Shown here: one piece after another, positions 25,420 through 40,142 of the stretch
Layout of the letters: each line of letters opens with the position of its first letter
How positions within the stretch are numbered: the stretch's first letter is position 1
Assembly: GCA_958295665.1 (NCBI GenBank)
Contig: OY282560.1
Coordinates: 47,988,333 to 48,052,332 of the forward strand
DNA from: Tipula vernalis
Lineage: Eukaryota; Arthropoda; Insecta; Diptera; Tipulidae
Reading direction: 5' to 3'
Length of the DNA: 64,000 bases
The notes under the pieces: generated by a model
Databases searched by the model: none
The model's input: only the letters and a program-made list of their open reading frames with translations
What the model was told of the DNA's origin: nothing
Made by a program: the position numbers and the translations under genes

Positions 25420-28400
25420 ATGGTCCGATTACGATGGTTGATACCTCTATCAATAGGTTTCGGGACCTGTAATTGCTGTGACAATTTTCATTTTGCTTGC
25501 TCGATTATTTCTAAACATTTCACAGAAAATTCAATTTTATTGAAAATTAACTGTGCTATAGCCCACAAGTTTTTGGGCGGCAAAAATCTAAAATGGTCCG
25601 ATTACGATGGTTGATATCTCTATCAATAGGTTTCGGGACCTGTAATTGCTGTGACAATTTTCATTTTGATTGCTCGAGTATTTCTAAACATTTCTTAGAA
25701 AATTCAATTTTATTGAAAATTAACTGTGCTATAGCCCACAAGTTTTTGGGCGGCAAAAATCTAAAATGGTCCGATTACGATGGTTGATATCTCTATCAAT
25801 AGGCTTCGGGACCTGTAATTGCTGTGACAATTTTCATTTTGATTGCTCGAGTATTTCTAAACATTTCTTAGAAAATTCAATTTTATTGAAAATTACCTGT
25901 GCTATAGCCCACAAGTTTTTGGGCGGCAAAAATCTAAAATGGTCCAATTACGATGGTTGATATCTCTATCAATAGGTTTCGGGACCTGTAATTGCTGTGA
26001 CAATTTTCATTTTGATTGCTCGAGTATTTCTAAACATTTCTTAGAAAATTCAATTTTATTGAAAATTAACTGTGCTATAGCCCACAAGTTTTTGGGCGGC
26101 AAAAATCTAAAATGGTCCGATTACGATGGTTGATATCTCTATCAATAGGTTTCGGGACCTGTAATTGCTGTGACAATTTTCATTTTCATTGCTCGAGTAT
26201 TTCTAAACATTTCTTAGCAAATTCAATTTTATTGAAAATTAACTGTGCTATAGCCCACAAGTTTTTGGGCGGCAAAAATCTAAAATGGTCCGATTACGAT
26301 GGTTGATATCTCTATCAATAGGTTTCGGGACCTGTAATTGCTGTAACAATTTTCATTTTGATTGCTCGAGTATTTCTAAACATTTCTTAGAAAATTCAAT
26401 TTTATTGAAAATTAACTGCGCTATAGCCCACAAGTTTTTGGGCGGCAAAAATCTAAAATGGTCCGATTACGATGGTTGATACCTCTATCAATAGGTTTCG
26501 GGACCTGTAATTGCTGTGACAATTTTCATTTTGCTTGCTCGATTATTTTTAAACATTTCTCAGAAAATTCAATTTTATTGAAAATTAACTGTGCTATAGC
26601 CCACAAGTTTTTGGGCGGCAAAAATCTAAAATGGTCCGATTACGATGGTTGATACCTCTATCAATAGGTTTCGGGACCTGTAATTGCTGTGACAATTTTC
26701 ATTTTGATTGCTCGAGTATTTCTAAACATTTCTTAGAAAATTCAATTTTATTGAAAATTAACTGTGCTATAGCCCACAAGTTTTTGGGCGGCAAAAATCT
26801 AAAATGGTCCGATTACGATGGTTGATATCTCTATCAATAGGCTTCGGGACCTGTAATTGCTGTGACAATTTTCATTTTGATTGCTCGAGTATTTCTAAAC
26901 ATTTCTTAGAAAATTCAATTTTATTGAAAATTACCTGTGCTATAGCCCACAAGTTTTTGGGCGGCAAAAATCTAAAATGGTCCGATTACGATGGTTGATA
27001 CCTCTATCAATAGGTTTCGGGACCTGTAATTGCTGTGACAATTTTCATTTTGCTTGCTCGATTATTTCTAAACATTTCACAGAAAATTCAATTTTATTGA
27101 AAATTAACTGTGCTATAGCCCACAAGTTTTTGGGCGGCAAAAATCTAAAATGGTCCGATTACGATGGTTGATATCTCTATCAATAAGTTTCGGGACCTGT
27201 AATTGCTGTGACAATTTTTATTTTGATTGCTCGAGTATTTCTAAACATTTCTTAGAAAATTCAATTTTATTGAAAATTAACTGTGCTATAGCCCACAAGT
27301 TTTTGGGCGGCAAAAATCTAAAATGGTCCGATTACGATGGTTGATATCTCTATCAATAGGCTTCGGGACCTGTAATTGCTGTGACAATTTTCATTTTGAT
27401 TGCTCGAGTATTTCTAAACATTTCTTAGAAAATTCAATTTTATTGAAAATTACCTGTGCTATAGCCCACAAGTTTTTGGGCGGCAAAAATCTAAAATGGT
27501 CCGATTACGATGGTTGATATCTCTATCAATAGGCTTCGGGACCTGTAATTGCTGTGACAATTTTCATTTTGATTGCTCGAGTATTTCTAAACATTTCTTA
27601 GAAAATTTAATTTTATTGAAAATTAACTGTGCTATAGCCCACAAGTTTTTGGGCGGCAAAAATCTAAAATGGTCCGATTACGATGGTTGATACCTCTATC
27701 AATAGGTTTCGGGACCTGTAATTGCTGTGACAATTTTCATTTTGCTTGCTCGATTATTTCTAAACATTTCTCAGAAAATTCAATTTTATTGAAAATTAAC
27801 TGTGCTATAGCCCACAAGTTTTTGGGCGGCAAAAATCTAAAATGGTCCGATTACGATGGTTGATATCTCTATCAATAGGTTTCGGGACCTGTAATTGCTG
27901 TGACAATTTTCATTTTGATTGCTCGAGTATTTCTAAACATTTCTTAGAAAATTCAATTTTATTGAAAATTAACTGTGCTATAGCCCACAAGTTTTTGGGC
28001 GGCAAAAATCTAAAATGGTCCGATTACGATGGTTGTTATCTCTATCAATAGGCTTCGGGACCTGTAATTGCTGTGACAATTTTCATTTTGATTGCTCGAG
28101 TATTTCTAAACATTTCTTAGAAAATTCAATTTTATTGAAAATTAACTGTGCTATAGCCCACAAGTTTTTGGGCGGCAAAAATCTAAAATGGTCCGATTAC
28201 GATGGTTGATATCTCTATCAATAGGTTTCGGGACCTGTAATTGCTGTGACAATTTTCATTTTGATTGCTCGAGTATTTCTAAACATTTCTTAGAAAATTC
28301 AATTTTATTGAAAATTAACTGTGCTATAGCCCACAAGTTTTTGGGCGGCAAAAATCTAAAATGGTCCGATTACGATGGTTGATATCTCTATCAATAGGCT

Positions 28401-31400
28401 TCGGGACCTGTAATTGCTGTGACAATTTTCATTTTGATTGCTCGAGTATTTCTAAACATTTCTTAGAAAATTCAATTTTATTGAAAATTAACTGTGCTAT
28501 AGCCCACAAGTTTTTGGGCGGCAAAAATCTAAAATGGTCCGATTACGATGGTTGATATCTCTATCAATAGGTTTCGGGACCTGTAATTGCTGTGACAATT
28601 TTCATTTTCATTGCTCGAGTATTTCTAAACATTTCTTAGAAAATTCAATTTTATTGAAAATTAACTGTGCTATAGCCCACAAGTTTTTGGGCGGCAAAAA
28701 TCTAAAATGGTCCGATTACGATGGTTGATATCTCTATCAATAGGTTTCGGGACCTGTAATTGCTGTAACAATTTTCATTTTGATTGCTCGAGTATTTCTA
28801 AACATTTCTTAGAAAATTCAATTTTATTGAAAATTAACTGTGCTATAGCCCACAAGTTTTTGGGCGGCAAAAATCTAAAATGGTCCGATTACGATGGTTG
28901 ATACCTCTATCAATAGGTTTCGGGACCTGTAATTGCTGTGACAATTTTCATTTTGCTTGCTCGATTATTTCTAAACATTTCTCAGAAAATTCAATTGTAT
29001 TGAAAATTAACTGTGCTATAGCCCACAAGTTTTTGGGCGGCAAAAATCTAAAATGGTCCGATTACGATGGTTGATATCTCTATCAATAGGTTTCGGGACC
29101 TGTAATTGCTGTGACAATTTTCATTTTGATTGCTCGAGTATTTCTAAACATTTCTTAGAAAATTCAATTTTATTGAAAATTAACTGTGCTATAGCCCACA
29201 AGTTTTTGGGCGGCAAAAATCTAAAATGGTCCGATTACGATGGTTGATATCTCTATCAATAGGCTTCGGGACCTGTAATTGCTGTGACAATTTTCATTTT
29301 GATTGCTCGAGTATTTCTAAACATTTCTTAGAAAATTCAATTTTATTGAAAATTAACTGTGCTATAGCCCACAAGTTTTTGGGCGGCAAAAATCTAAAAT
29401 GGTCCGATTACGATGGTTGATACCTCTATCAATAGGTTTCGGGACCTGTAATTGCTGTGACAATTTTCATTTTGCTTGCTCGATTATTTCTAAACATTTC
29501 TCAGAAAATTCAATTTTATTGAAAATTAACTGTGCTATAGCCCACAAGTTTTTGGGCGGCAAAATTCTAAAATGGTCCGATTACGATGGTTGATATCTCT
29601 ATCAATAGGTTTCGGGACCTGTAATTGCTGTAACAATTTTTATTTTGATTGCTCGAGTATTTCTAAACATTTCTTAGAAAATTCAATTTTATTGAAAATT
29701 AACTGTGCTATAGCCCACAAGTTTTTGGGCGGCAAAATTCTAAAATGGTCCGATTACGATGGTTGATACCTCTATCAATAGGTTTCGGGACCTGTAATTG
29801 CTGTGACAATTTTCATTTTGATTGCTCGAGTATTTCTAAACATTTCTTAGAAAATTCAATTTTATTGAAAATTAACTGTGCTATAGCCCACAAGTTTTTG
29901 GGCGGCAAAAATCTAAAATGGTCCGATTACGATGGTTGATACCTCTATCAATAGGTTTCGGGACCTGTAATTGCTGTGACAATTTTCATTTTGCTTGCTC
30001 GATTATTTCTAAACATTTCACAGAAAATTCAATTTTATTGAAAATTAACTGTGCTATAGCCCACAAGTTTTTGGGCGGCAAAAATCTAAAATGGTCCGAT
30101 TACGATGGTTGATATCTCTATCAATAGGTTTCGGGACCTGTAATTGCTGTGACAATTTTCATTTTGATTGCTCGAGTATTTCTAAACATTTCTTAGAAAA
30201 TTCAATTTTATTGAAAATTAACTGTGCTATAGCCCACAAGTTTTTGGGCGGCAAAAATCTAAAATGGTCCGATTACGATGGTTGATATCTCTATCAATAG
30301 GCTTCGGGACCTGTAATTGCTGTGACAATTTTTATTTTGATTGCTCGAGTATTTCTAAACATTTCTTAGAAAATTCAATTTTATTGAAAATTACCTGTGC
30401 TATAGCCCACAAGTTTTTGGGCGGCAAAAATCTAAAATGGTCCGATTACGATGGTTGATATCTCTATCAATAGGCTTCGGGACCTGTAATTGCTGTGACA
30501 ATTTTCATTTTGATTGCTCGAGTATTTCTAAACATTTCTTAGAAAATTCAATTTTATTGAAAATTAACTGTGCTATAGCCCACAAGTTTTTGGGCGGCAA
30601 AAATCTAAAATGGTCCGATTACGATGGTTGATATCTCTATCAATAGGTTTCGGGACCTGTAATTGCTGTGACAATTTTCATTTTCATTGCTCGAGTATTT
30701 CTAAACATTTCTTAGAAAATTCAATTTTATTGAAAATTAACTGTGCTATAGCCCACAAGTTTTTGGGCGGCAAAAATCTAAAATGGTCCGATTACGATGG
30801 TTGATATCTCTATCAATAGGTTTCGGGACCTGTAATTGCTGTAACAATTTTCATTTTGATTGCTCGAGTATTTCTAAACATTTCTTAGAAAATTCAATTT
30901 TATTGAAAATTAACTGTGCTATAGCCCACAAGTTTTTGGGCGGCAAAAATCTAAAATGGTCCGATTACGATGGTTGATATCTCTATCAATAGGTTTCGGG
31001 ACCTGTAATTGCTGTGACAATTTTCATTTTGATTGCTCAAGTATTTCTAAACATTTCTTAGAAAATTCAATTTTATTGAAAATTAACTGTGCTATAGCCC
31101 ACAAGTTTTTGGGCGGCAAAAATCTAAAATGGTCCGATTACGATGGTTGATATCTCTATCAATAGGCTTCGGGACCTGTAATTGCTGTGACAATTTTCAT
31201 TTTGATTGCTCGAGTATTTCTAAACATTTCTTAGAAAATTCAATTTTATTGAAAATTAACTCTGCTATAGCCCACAAGTTTTTGGGCGGCAAAAATCTAA
31301 AATGGTCCGATTACGATGGTTGATACCTCTATCAATAGGTTTCGGGACCTGTAATTGCTGTGACAATTTTCATTTTGCTTGCTCGATTATTTCTAAACAT

Positions 31401-31842
31401 TTCTCAGAAAATTCAATTTTATTGAAAATTAACTGTGCTATAGCCCACAAGTTTTTGGGCGGCAAAAATCTAAAATGGTCCGATTACGATGGTTGATATC
31501 TCTATCAATAGGTTTCGGGACCTGTAATTGCTGTGACAATTTTCATTTTGATTGCTCAAGTATTTCTAAACATTTCTTAGAAAATTCAATTTTATTGAAA
31601 ATTAACTGTGCTATAGCCCACAAGTTTTTGGGCGGCAAAAATCTAAAATGGTCCGATTACGATGGTTGATATCTCTATCAATAGGCTTCGGGACCTGTAA
31701 TTGCTGTGACAATTTTCATTTTGATTGCTCGAGTATTTCTAAACATTTCTTAGAAAATTCAATTTTATTGAAAATTAACTCTGCTATAGCCCACAAGTTT
31801 TTGGGCGGCAAAAATCTAAAATGGTCCGATTACGATGGTTGA
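25420..31842. repeat. Satellite zone enriched for the TTGCTTGCTCGATT subtype
   Basis: Monomers carrying TTGCTTGCTCGATTATT occur at 25420, 26458, 26977, 27669, 28880, 29399, 29918 and 31302, interspersed with GGCTTCGGG and AAATTACCTG subtypes. Copies with TTTCACAGAA at 25420, 26977 and 29918 are 9 and 17 whole monomers apart. Two monomers with AACTCTGCTATAG (31129 and 31648) are exactly three monomers apart and mark a recent trimer duplication. The subtype also appears at 21960, 50149 and 51533, but is absent from the first 20 kb. Confidence 0.7.
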
Positions 31843-34800
31843 TATCTCTATCAATAAGTTTCGGGACCTGTAAATTCTGTGACAATTTTCATTTTCATTG
31901 CTCGAGTATTTCTAAACATTTCTTAGAAAATTCAATTTTATTGAAAATTAACTGTGCTATAGCCCACAAGTTTTTGGGCGGCAAAAATCTAAAATGGTCC
32001 GATTACGATGGTTGATATCTCTATCAATAGTTTTCGGGACCTGTAATTGCTGTGACAATTTTCATTTTGATTGCTCGAGTATTTCTAAACATTTCTTAGA
32101 AAATTCAATTTTATTGAAAATTAACTGTGCTATAGCCCACAAGTTTTTGGGCGGCAAAAATCTAAAATGGTCCGATTACGATGGTTGATATCTCTATCAA
32201 TAGGTTTCGGGACCTGTAATTGCTGTGACAATTTTCATTTTCATTGCTCGAGTATTTCTAAACATTTCTTAGAAAATTCAATTTTATTGAAAATTAACTG
32301 TGCTATAGCCCACAATTTTTGGGCGGCAAAAATCTAAAATGGTCCGATTACGATTGTTGATATCTCTATCAATAGGTTTCGGGACCTGTAATTTCTGTGA
32401 CAATTTTCATTTTCATTGCTCGAGTATTTCTAAACATTTCTTAGAAAATTCAATTTTATTGAAAATTAACTGTGCTATAGCCCACAAGTTTTTGGGCGGC
32501 AAAAATCTAAAATGGTCCGATTACGATTGTTGATATCTCTATCAATAGGTTTCGGGACCTGTAATTTCTGTGACAATTTTCATTTTCATTGCTCGAGTAT
32601 TTCTAAACATTTCTTAGAAAATTCAATTTTATTGAAAATTAACTGTGCTATAGCCCACAAGTTTTTGGGCGGCAAAAATCTAAAATGGTCCGATTACGAT
32701 GGTTGATATCTCTTTTAATAGGTTTCGGGACCTGTAATTTCTGTGACAATTTTCATTTTCATTGCTCGAGTATTTCTAAACATTTCTTAGAAAATTCAAT
32801 TTTATTGAAAATTAACTGTGCTATAGCCCACAAGTTTTTGGGCGGCAAACATCTAAAATGGTCCGATTACGATGGTTGATATCTCTATCAATAGGTTTCG
32901 GGACCTGTAATTGCTGTAACAATTTTCATTTTGATTGCTCGAGTATTTCTAAACATTTCTTAGAAAATTCAATTTTATTGAAAATTAACTGTGCTATAGC
33001 CCACAAGTTTTTGGGCGGCAAAAATCTAAAATGGTCCGATTACGATGGTTGATATCTCTATCAATAGGTTTCGGGACCTGTAATTTCTGTGACAATTTTC
33101 ATTTTCATTGCTCGAGTATTTCTAAACATTTCTTAGAAAATTCAATTTTATTGAAAATTAACTGTGCTATAGCCCACAAGTTTTTGGGCGGCAAAAATCT
33201 AAAATGGTCCGATTACGATGGTTGATATCTCTATCAATAGGTTTCGGGACCTGTAATTGCTGTGACAATTTTCATTTTGATTGCTCGAGTATTTCTAAAC
33301 ATTTCTTAGAAAATTCAATTTTATTGAAAATTAACTGTGCTATAGCCCACAAGTTTTTGGGCGGCAAAAATCTAAAATGGTCCGATTACGATGGTTGATA
33401 TCTCTATCAATAGGCTTCGGGACCTGTAATTGCTGTGACAATTTTCATTTTGATTGCTCGAGTATTTCTAAACATTTCTTAGAAAATTCAATTTTATTGA
33501 AAATTACCTGTGCTATAGCCCACAAGTTTTTGGGCGGCAAAAATCTAAAATGGTTCGATTACGATGGTTGATATCTCTATCAATAGGCTTCGGGACCTGT
33601 AATTGCTGTGACAATTTTCATTTTGATTGCTCGAGTATTTCTAAACATTTCTTAGAAAATTCAATTTTATTGAAAATTAACTGTGCTATAGCCCACAAGT
33701 TTTTGGGCGGCAAAAATCTAAAATGGTCCGATTACGATGGTTGATATCTCTATCAATAGGTTTCGGGACCTGTAATTTCTGTGACAATTTTCATTTTCAT
33801 TGCTCGAGTATTTCTAAACATTTCTTAGAAAATTCAATTTTATTGAAAATTAACTGTGCTATAGCCCACAAGTTTTTGGGCGGCAAAAATCTAAAATGGT
33901 CCGATTACGATGGTTGATATCTCTATCAATAGTTTTCGGGACCTGTAATTGCTGTGACAATTTTCATTTTGATTGCTCGAGTATTTCTAAACATTTCTTA
34001 GAAAAATCAATTTTATTGAAAATTAACTGTGCTATAGCCCACAAGTTTTTGGGCGGCAAAAATCTAAAATGGTCCGATTACGATGGTTGATACCTCTATC
34101 AATAGGTTTCGGGACCTGTAATTGCTGTGACAATTTTCATTTTGATTGCTCGATTATTTCTAAACATTTCTCAGAAAATTCAATTTTATTGAAAATTAAC
34201 TGTGCTATAGCCCACAAGTTTTTGGGCGGCAAAAATCTAAAATGGTCCGATTACGATGGTTGATATCTCTATCAATAGGTTTCGGGACCTGTAATTTCTG
34301 TGACAATTTTCATTTTCATTGCTCGAGTATTTCTAAACATTTCTTAGAAAATTCAATTTTATTGAAAATTAACTGTGCTATAGCCCACAAGTTTTTGGGC
34401 GGCAAACATCTAAAATGGTCCGATTACGATGGTTGATATCTCTATCAATAGGTTTCGGGACCTGTAATTGCTGTAACAATTTTCATTTTGATTGCTCGAG
34501 TATTTCTAAACATTTCTTAGAAAATTCAATTTTATTGAAAATTAACTGTGCTATAGCCCACAAGTTTTTGGGCGGCAAAAATCTAAAATGGTCCGATTAC
34601 GATGGTTGATATCTCTATCAATAGGTTTCGGGACCTGTAATTTCTGTGACAATTTTCATTTTGATTGCTCGAGTATTTCTAAACATTTCTTAGAAAATTC
34701 AATTTTATTGAAAATTAACTGTGCTATAGCCCACAAGTTTTTGGGCGGCAAACATCTAAAATGGTCCGATTACGATGGTTGATATCTCTATCAATAGGTT

Positions 34801-37800
34801 TCGGGACCTGTAATTGCTGTAACAATTTTCATTTTGATTGCTCGAGTATTTCTAAACATTTCTTAGAAAATTCAATTTTATTGAAAATTACCTGTGCTAT
34901 AGCCCACAAGTTTTTGGGCGGCAAAAATCTAAAATGGTCCGATTACGATGGTTGATACCTCTATCAATAGGTTTCGGGACCTGTAATTGCTGTGACAATT
35001 TTCATTTTCATTGCTCGAGTATTTCTAAACATTTCTTATAAAATTCAATTTTATTGAAAATTAACTGTGCTATAGCCCACAAGTTTTTGGGCGGCAAAAA
35101 TCTAAAATGGTCCGATTACGATGGTTGATATCTCTATCAATAGGTTTCGGGACCTGTAATTTCTGTGACAGTTTTCATTTTCATTGCTCGAGTATTTCTA
35201 AACATTTCTTAGAAAATTCAATTTTATTGAAAATTAACTGTGCTATAGCCCACAAGTTTTTGGGCGGCAAAAATCTAAAATGGTCCGATTACGATGGTTG
35301 ATATCTCTATCAATAGGCTTCGGGACCTGTAATTGCTGTGACAATTTTCATTTTGATTGCTCGAGTATTTCTAAACATTTCTCAGAAAATTCAATTTTAT
35401 TGAAAATTAACAGTGCTATAGCCCACAAGTTTTTGGGCGGCAAAAATCTAAAATGGTCCGATCACGATGGTTGATATCTCTATCAATAGGTTTCGGGACC
35501 TGTAATTGCTGTGACAATTTTCATTTTCATTGCTCGAGTATTTCTAAACATTTCTTAGAAAATTCAATTTTATTGAAAATTAACTGTGCTATAGCCCACA
35601 AGTTTTTGGGCGGCAAACATCTAAAATGGTCCGATTACGATGGTTGATATCTCTATCAATAGGTTTAGGGACCTGTAATTGCTGTAACAATTTTCATTTT
35701 GATTGCTCGAGTATTTCTAAACATTTCTTAGAAAATTCAATTTTATTGAAAATTAACTGTGCTATAGCCCACAAGTTTTTGGGCGGCAAAAATCTAAAAT
35801 GGTCCGATTACGATGGTTGATATCTCTATCAATAGGTTTCGTGACCTGTAATTGCTGTGACAATTTTTATTTTGATTGCTCGAGTATTTCTAAATATTTC
35901 TTAGAAAATTCAATTTTATTGAAAATTAACTGTGCTATAGCCCACAAGTTTTTGGGCGGCAAAAATCTAAAATGGTCCGATTACGATAGTTGATACCTCT
36001 ATCAATATGTTTCGGGAACTGTAATTGCTGTGACAATTTTCATTTTGATTGCTCGAGTATTTCTAAACATTTCTTAGAAAATTCAATTTTATTGAAAATT
36101 AACTGTGCTATAGCCCACAAGTTTTTGGGCGGCAAACATCTAAAATGGTCCGATTACGATGGTTGATATCTCTATCAATAGGTTTCGGGACCTGTAATTG
36201 CTGTGACAATTTTTATTTTGATTGCTCGAGTATTTCTAAATATTTCTTAGAAAATTCAATTTTATTGAAAATTAACTGTGCTATATAGCCCACAAGTTTT
36301 TGGGCGGCAAAAATCTAAAGTGGTCCGATTACGATGGTTGATACTTCTATCAATAGGTTTCGTGACCTGTAATTGCTGTGACAATTTTCATTTTGATTGC
36401 TCGAGTATTTCTAAACATTTCTCAGAAAATTCAATTTTATTGAAAATTAACTGTGCTAGCCCACAAGTTTTTGGGCGGCAAAAATCTAAAATGGTCCGAT
36501 CACGATGGTTGATATCTCTATCAATAGGTTTCGGGACCTGTAATTGCTGTGACAATTTTCATTTTGATTGCTCGAGTATTTCTAAATATTTCTTAGAAAA
36601 TTCAATTTTATTGAAAATTAACTGTGCTATAGCCCACAAGTTTTTGGGCGGCAAAAATCTAAAATGGTCCGATTACGATGGTTGATACCTCTATCAATAG
36701 GTTTCGTGACCTGTAATTGCTGTGACAATTTTCATTTTGATTGCTCGAGTATTTCTAAACATTTCTCAGAAAATTCAATTTTATTGAAAATTAACTGTGC
36801 TATAGCCCACAAGTTTTTGGGCGGCAAAAATCTAAAATGGTCCGATCACGATGGTTGATATCTCTATCAATATGTTTCGGGACCTGTAATTGCTGTGACA
36901 ATTTTCATTTTCATTGCTCGAGTATTTCTAAACATTTCTTAGAAAATTCAATTTTATTGAAAATTAACTGTGCTATAGCCCACAAGTTTTTGGGCGGCAA
37001 ACATCTAAAATGGTCCGATTACGATGGTTGATATCTCTATCAATAGGTTTCGGGACCTGTAATTGCTGTAACAATTTTCATTTTGATTGCTCGAGTATTT
37101 CTAAACATTTCTTAGAAAATTCAATTTTATTGAAAATTAACTGTGCTATAGCCCACAAGTTTTTGGGCGGCAAAAATCTAAAATGGTCCGATTACGATGG
37201 TTGATATCTCTATCAATAGGTTTCTTGACCTGTAATTGCTGTGACAATTTTCATTTTGATTGCTCGAGTATTTCTAAATATTTCTTAGAAAATTCAATTT
37301 TATTGAAAATTAACTGTGCTATAGCCCACAAGTTTTTGGGCGGCAAAAATCTAAAATGGTCCGATTACGATTGTTGATACCTCTATCAATAGGTTTCGTG
37401 ACCTGTAATTGCTGTGACAATTTTCATTTTGATTGCTCGAGTATTTCTAAACATTTCTTAGAAAATTCAATTTTATTGAAAATTAACTGTGCTATAGCCC
37501 ACAAGTTTTTGTGCGGCAAAAATCTAAAATGGTCCGATTACGATGGTTGATATCTCTATCAATAGGCTTCGGGACCTGTAATTGCTGTGACAATTTTCAT
37601 TTTGATTGCTCGAGTATTTCTAAACATTTCTTAGAAAATTCAATTTTATTGAAAATTACCTGTGCTATAGCCCACAAGTTTTTGGGCGGCAAAAATCTAA
37701 AATGGTCCGATTACGATGGTTGATACCTCTATCAATAGGCTTCGGGACCTGTAATTGCTGTGACAATTTTCATTTTGATTGCTCGAGTATTTCTAAACAT

Positions 37801-38737
37801 TTCTTAGAAAATTCAATTTTATTGAAAATTAACTGTGCTATAGCCCACAAGTTTTTGGGCGGCAAAAATCTAAAATGGTCCGATTACGATGGTTGATATC
37901 TCTATCAATAGGTTTCGGGACCTGTAATTGCTGTGACAATTTTCATTTTCATTGCTCGAGTATTTCTAAACATTTCTTAGAAAATTCAATTTTATTGAAA
38001 ATTAACTGTGCTATAGCCCACAAGTTTTTGGGCGGCAAACATCTAAAATGGTCCGATTACGATGGTTGATATCTCTATCAATAGGTTTCGGGACCTGTAA
38101 TTGCTGTAACAATTTTCATTTTCATTGCTCGAGTATTTCTAAACATTTCTTAGAAAATTCAATTTTATTGAAAATTAACTGTGCTATAGCCCACAAGTTT
38201 TTGGGCGGCAAAAATCTAAAATGGTCCGATTACGATGGTTGATATCTCTATCAATAGGTTTCGGGACCTGTAATTGCTGTGACAATTTTCATTTTGATTG
38301 CTCGAGTATTTCTAAACATTTCTTAGAAAATTCAATTTTATTGAAAATTAACTGTGCTATAGCCCACAATTTTTGGGCGGCAAAAATCTAAAATGGTCCG
38401 ATTACGATTGTTGATATCTCTATCAATAGGTTTCGGGACCTGTAATTTCTGTGACAATTTTCATTTTCATTGCTCGAGTATTTCTAAACATTTCTTAGAA
38501 AATTCAATTTTATTGAAAATTAACTGTGCTATAGCCCACAAGTTTTTGGGCGGCAAAAATCTAAAATGGTCTATTACGATGGTTGATATCTCTATCAATA
38601 GGCTTCGGGACCTGTAATTGCTGTGACAATTTTCATTTTGATTGCTCGAGTATTTCTAAACATTTCTTAGAAAATTCAATTTTATTGAAAATTACCTGTG
38701 CTATAGCCCACAAGTTTTTGGGCGGCAAAAATCTAAA

Positions 38738-40142
38738 ATGGTCCGATTACGATGGTTGATACCTCTATCAATAGGTTTCGGGACCTGTAATTGCTGTAAC
38801 AATTTTCATTTTGATTGCTCGAGTATTTATAAACATTTCTCAGAAAATTCAATTTTATTGAAAATTAACTGTGCTATAGCCCACAAGTTTTTGGGCGGCA
38901 AAAATCTTAAATGGTCCGATTACGATAGTTGATACCTCTATCAATAGGTTTCGGGACCTGTAATTGCTGTGACAATTTTCTTTTTGATTGCTCGAGTATT
39001 TCTAAACATTTCTTAGAAAATTCAATTTTATTGAAAATTAACTGTGCTATAGCCCACAAGTTTTTGGGCGGCAAAAATCTAAAATGGTCCGATCACGATG
39101 GTTGATATCTCTATCAATAGGTTTCGGGACCTGTAATTGCTGTGACAATTTTCATTTTGATTGCTCGAGTATTTCTAAATATTTCTTAGAAAATTCAATT
39201 TTATTGAAAATTAACTGTGCTATAGCCCACAAGTTTTTGGGCGGCAAAAATCTAAAATGGTCCGATTACGATGGTTGATATCTCTATCAATAGGCTTCGG
39301 GACCTGTAATTGCTGTGACAATTTTCATTTTGATTGCTCGAGTATTTTTAAACATTTCTTAGAAAATTCAATTTTATTGAAAATTAACTGTGCTATAGCC
39401 CACAAGTTTTTGGGCGGCAAAAATCTAAAATGGTCCGATCACGATGGTTGATATCTCTATCAATAGGTTTCGGGACCTGTAATTGCTGTGACAATTTTCA
39501 TTTTCATTGCTCGAGTATTTCTAAACATTTCTTAGAAAATTCAATTTTATTGAAAATTAACTGTGCTTATAGCCCACAAGTTTTTGGGCGGCAAACATCT
39601 AAAATGGTCCGATTACGATGGTTGATATCTCTATCAATAGGTTTCGGGACCTGGAATTGCTGTAACAATTTTCATTTTGATTGCTCGAGTATTTCTAAAC
39701 ATTTCTCAGAAAATTCAATTTTATTGAAAATTAACTGTGCTATAGCCCACAATTTTTGGGCGGCAAAAATCTAAAATGGTCCGATTACGATGGTTGATAT
39801 CTCTATCAATAGGTTTCGGGACCTGTAATTGCTGTGACAATTTTCATTTTGATTGCTCGAGTATTTCTAAACATTTCTTAGAAAATTCAATTTTATTGAA
39901 AATTAACTGTGCTATAGCCCACAATTTTTGGGCGGCAAAAATCTAAAATGGTCCGATTACGATTGTTGATATCTCTATCAATAGGTTTCGGGACCTGTAA
40001 TTTCTGTGACAATTTTCATTTTCATTGCTCGATTATTTCTAAACATTTCTTAGAAAATTCAATTTTATTGAAAATTAACTGTGCTATAGCCCACAAGTTT
40101 TTGGGCGGCAAAAATCTAAAATGGTCCGATTACGATGGTTGA
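38738..40142. repeat. Satellite segment duplicated 4.3-4.7 kb downstream, copy 1
   Basis: Private markers shared with copy 2 (43406-44464) include CAATTTTC/TTTTTTTTTGATTG next to GATAGTTGATACC, the extra T in GTGCTTATAGCC (39567/43889), GACCTGGAATTG (39651/43973) and the GCTCGATT in a TAATTTCTG monomer (39948/44270). The offset is 4668 bp left of 39084 and 4322 bp right of 39430, so copy 1 contains two extra monomers (39084-39429). Confidence 0.8.
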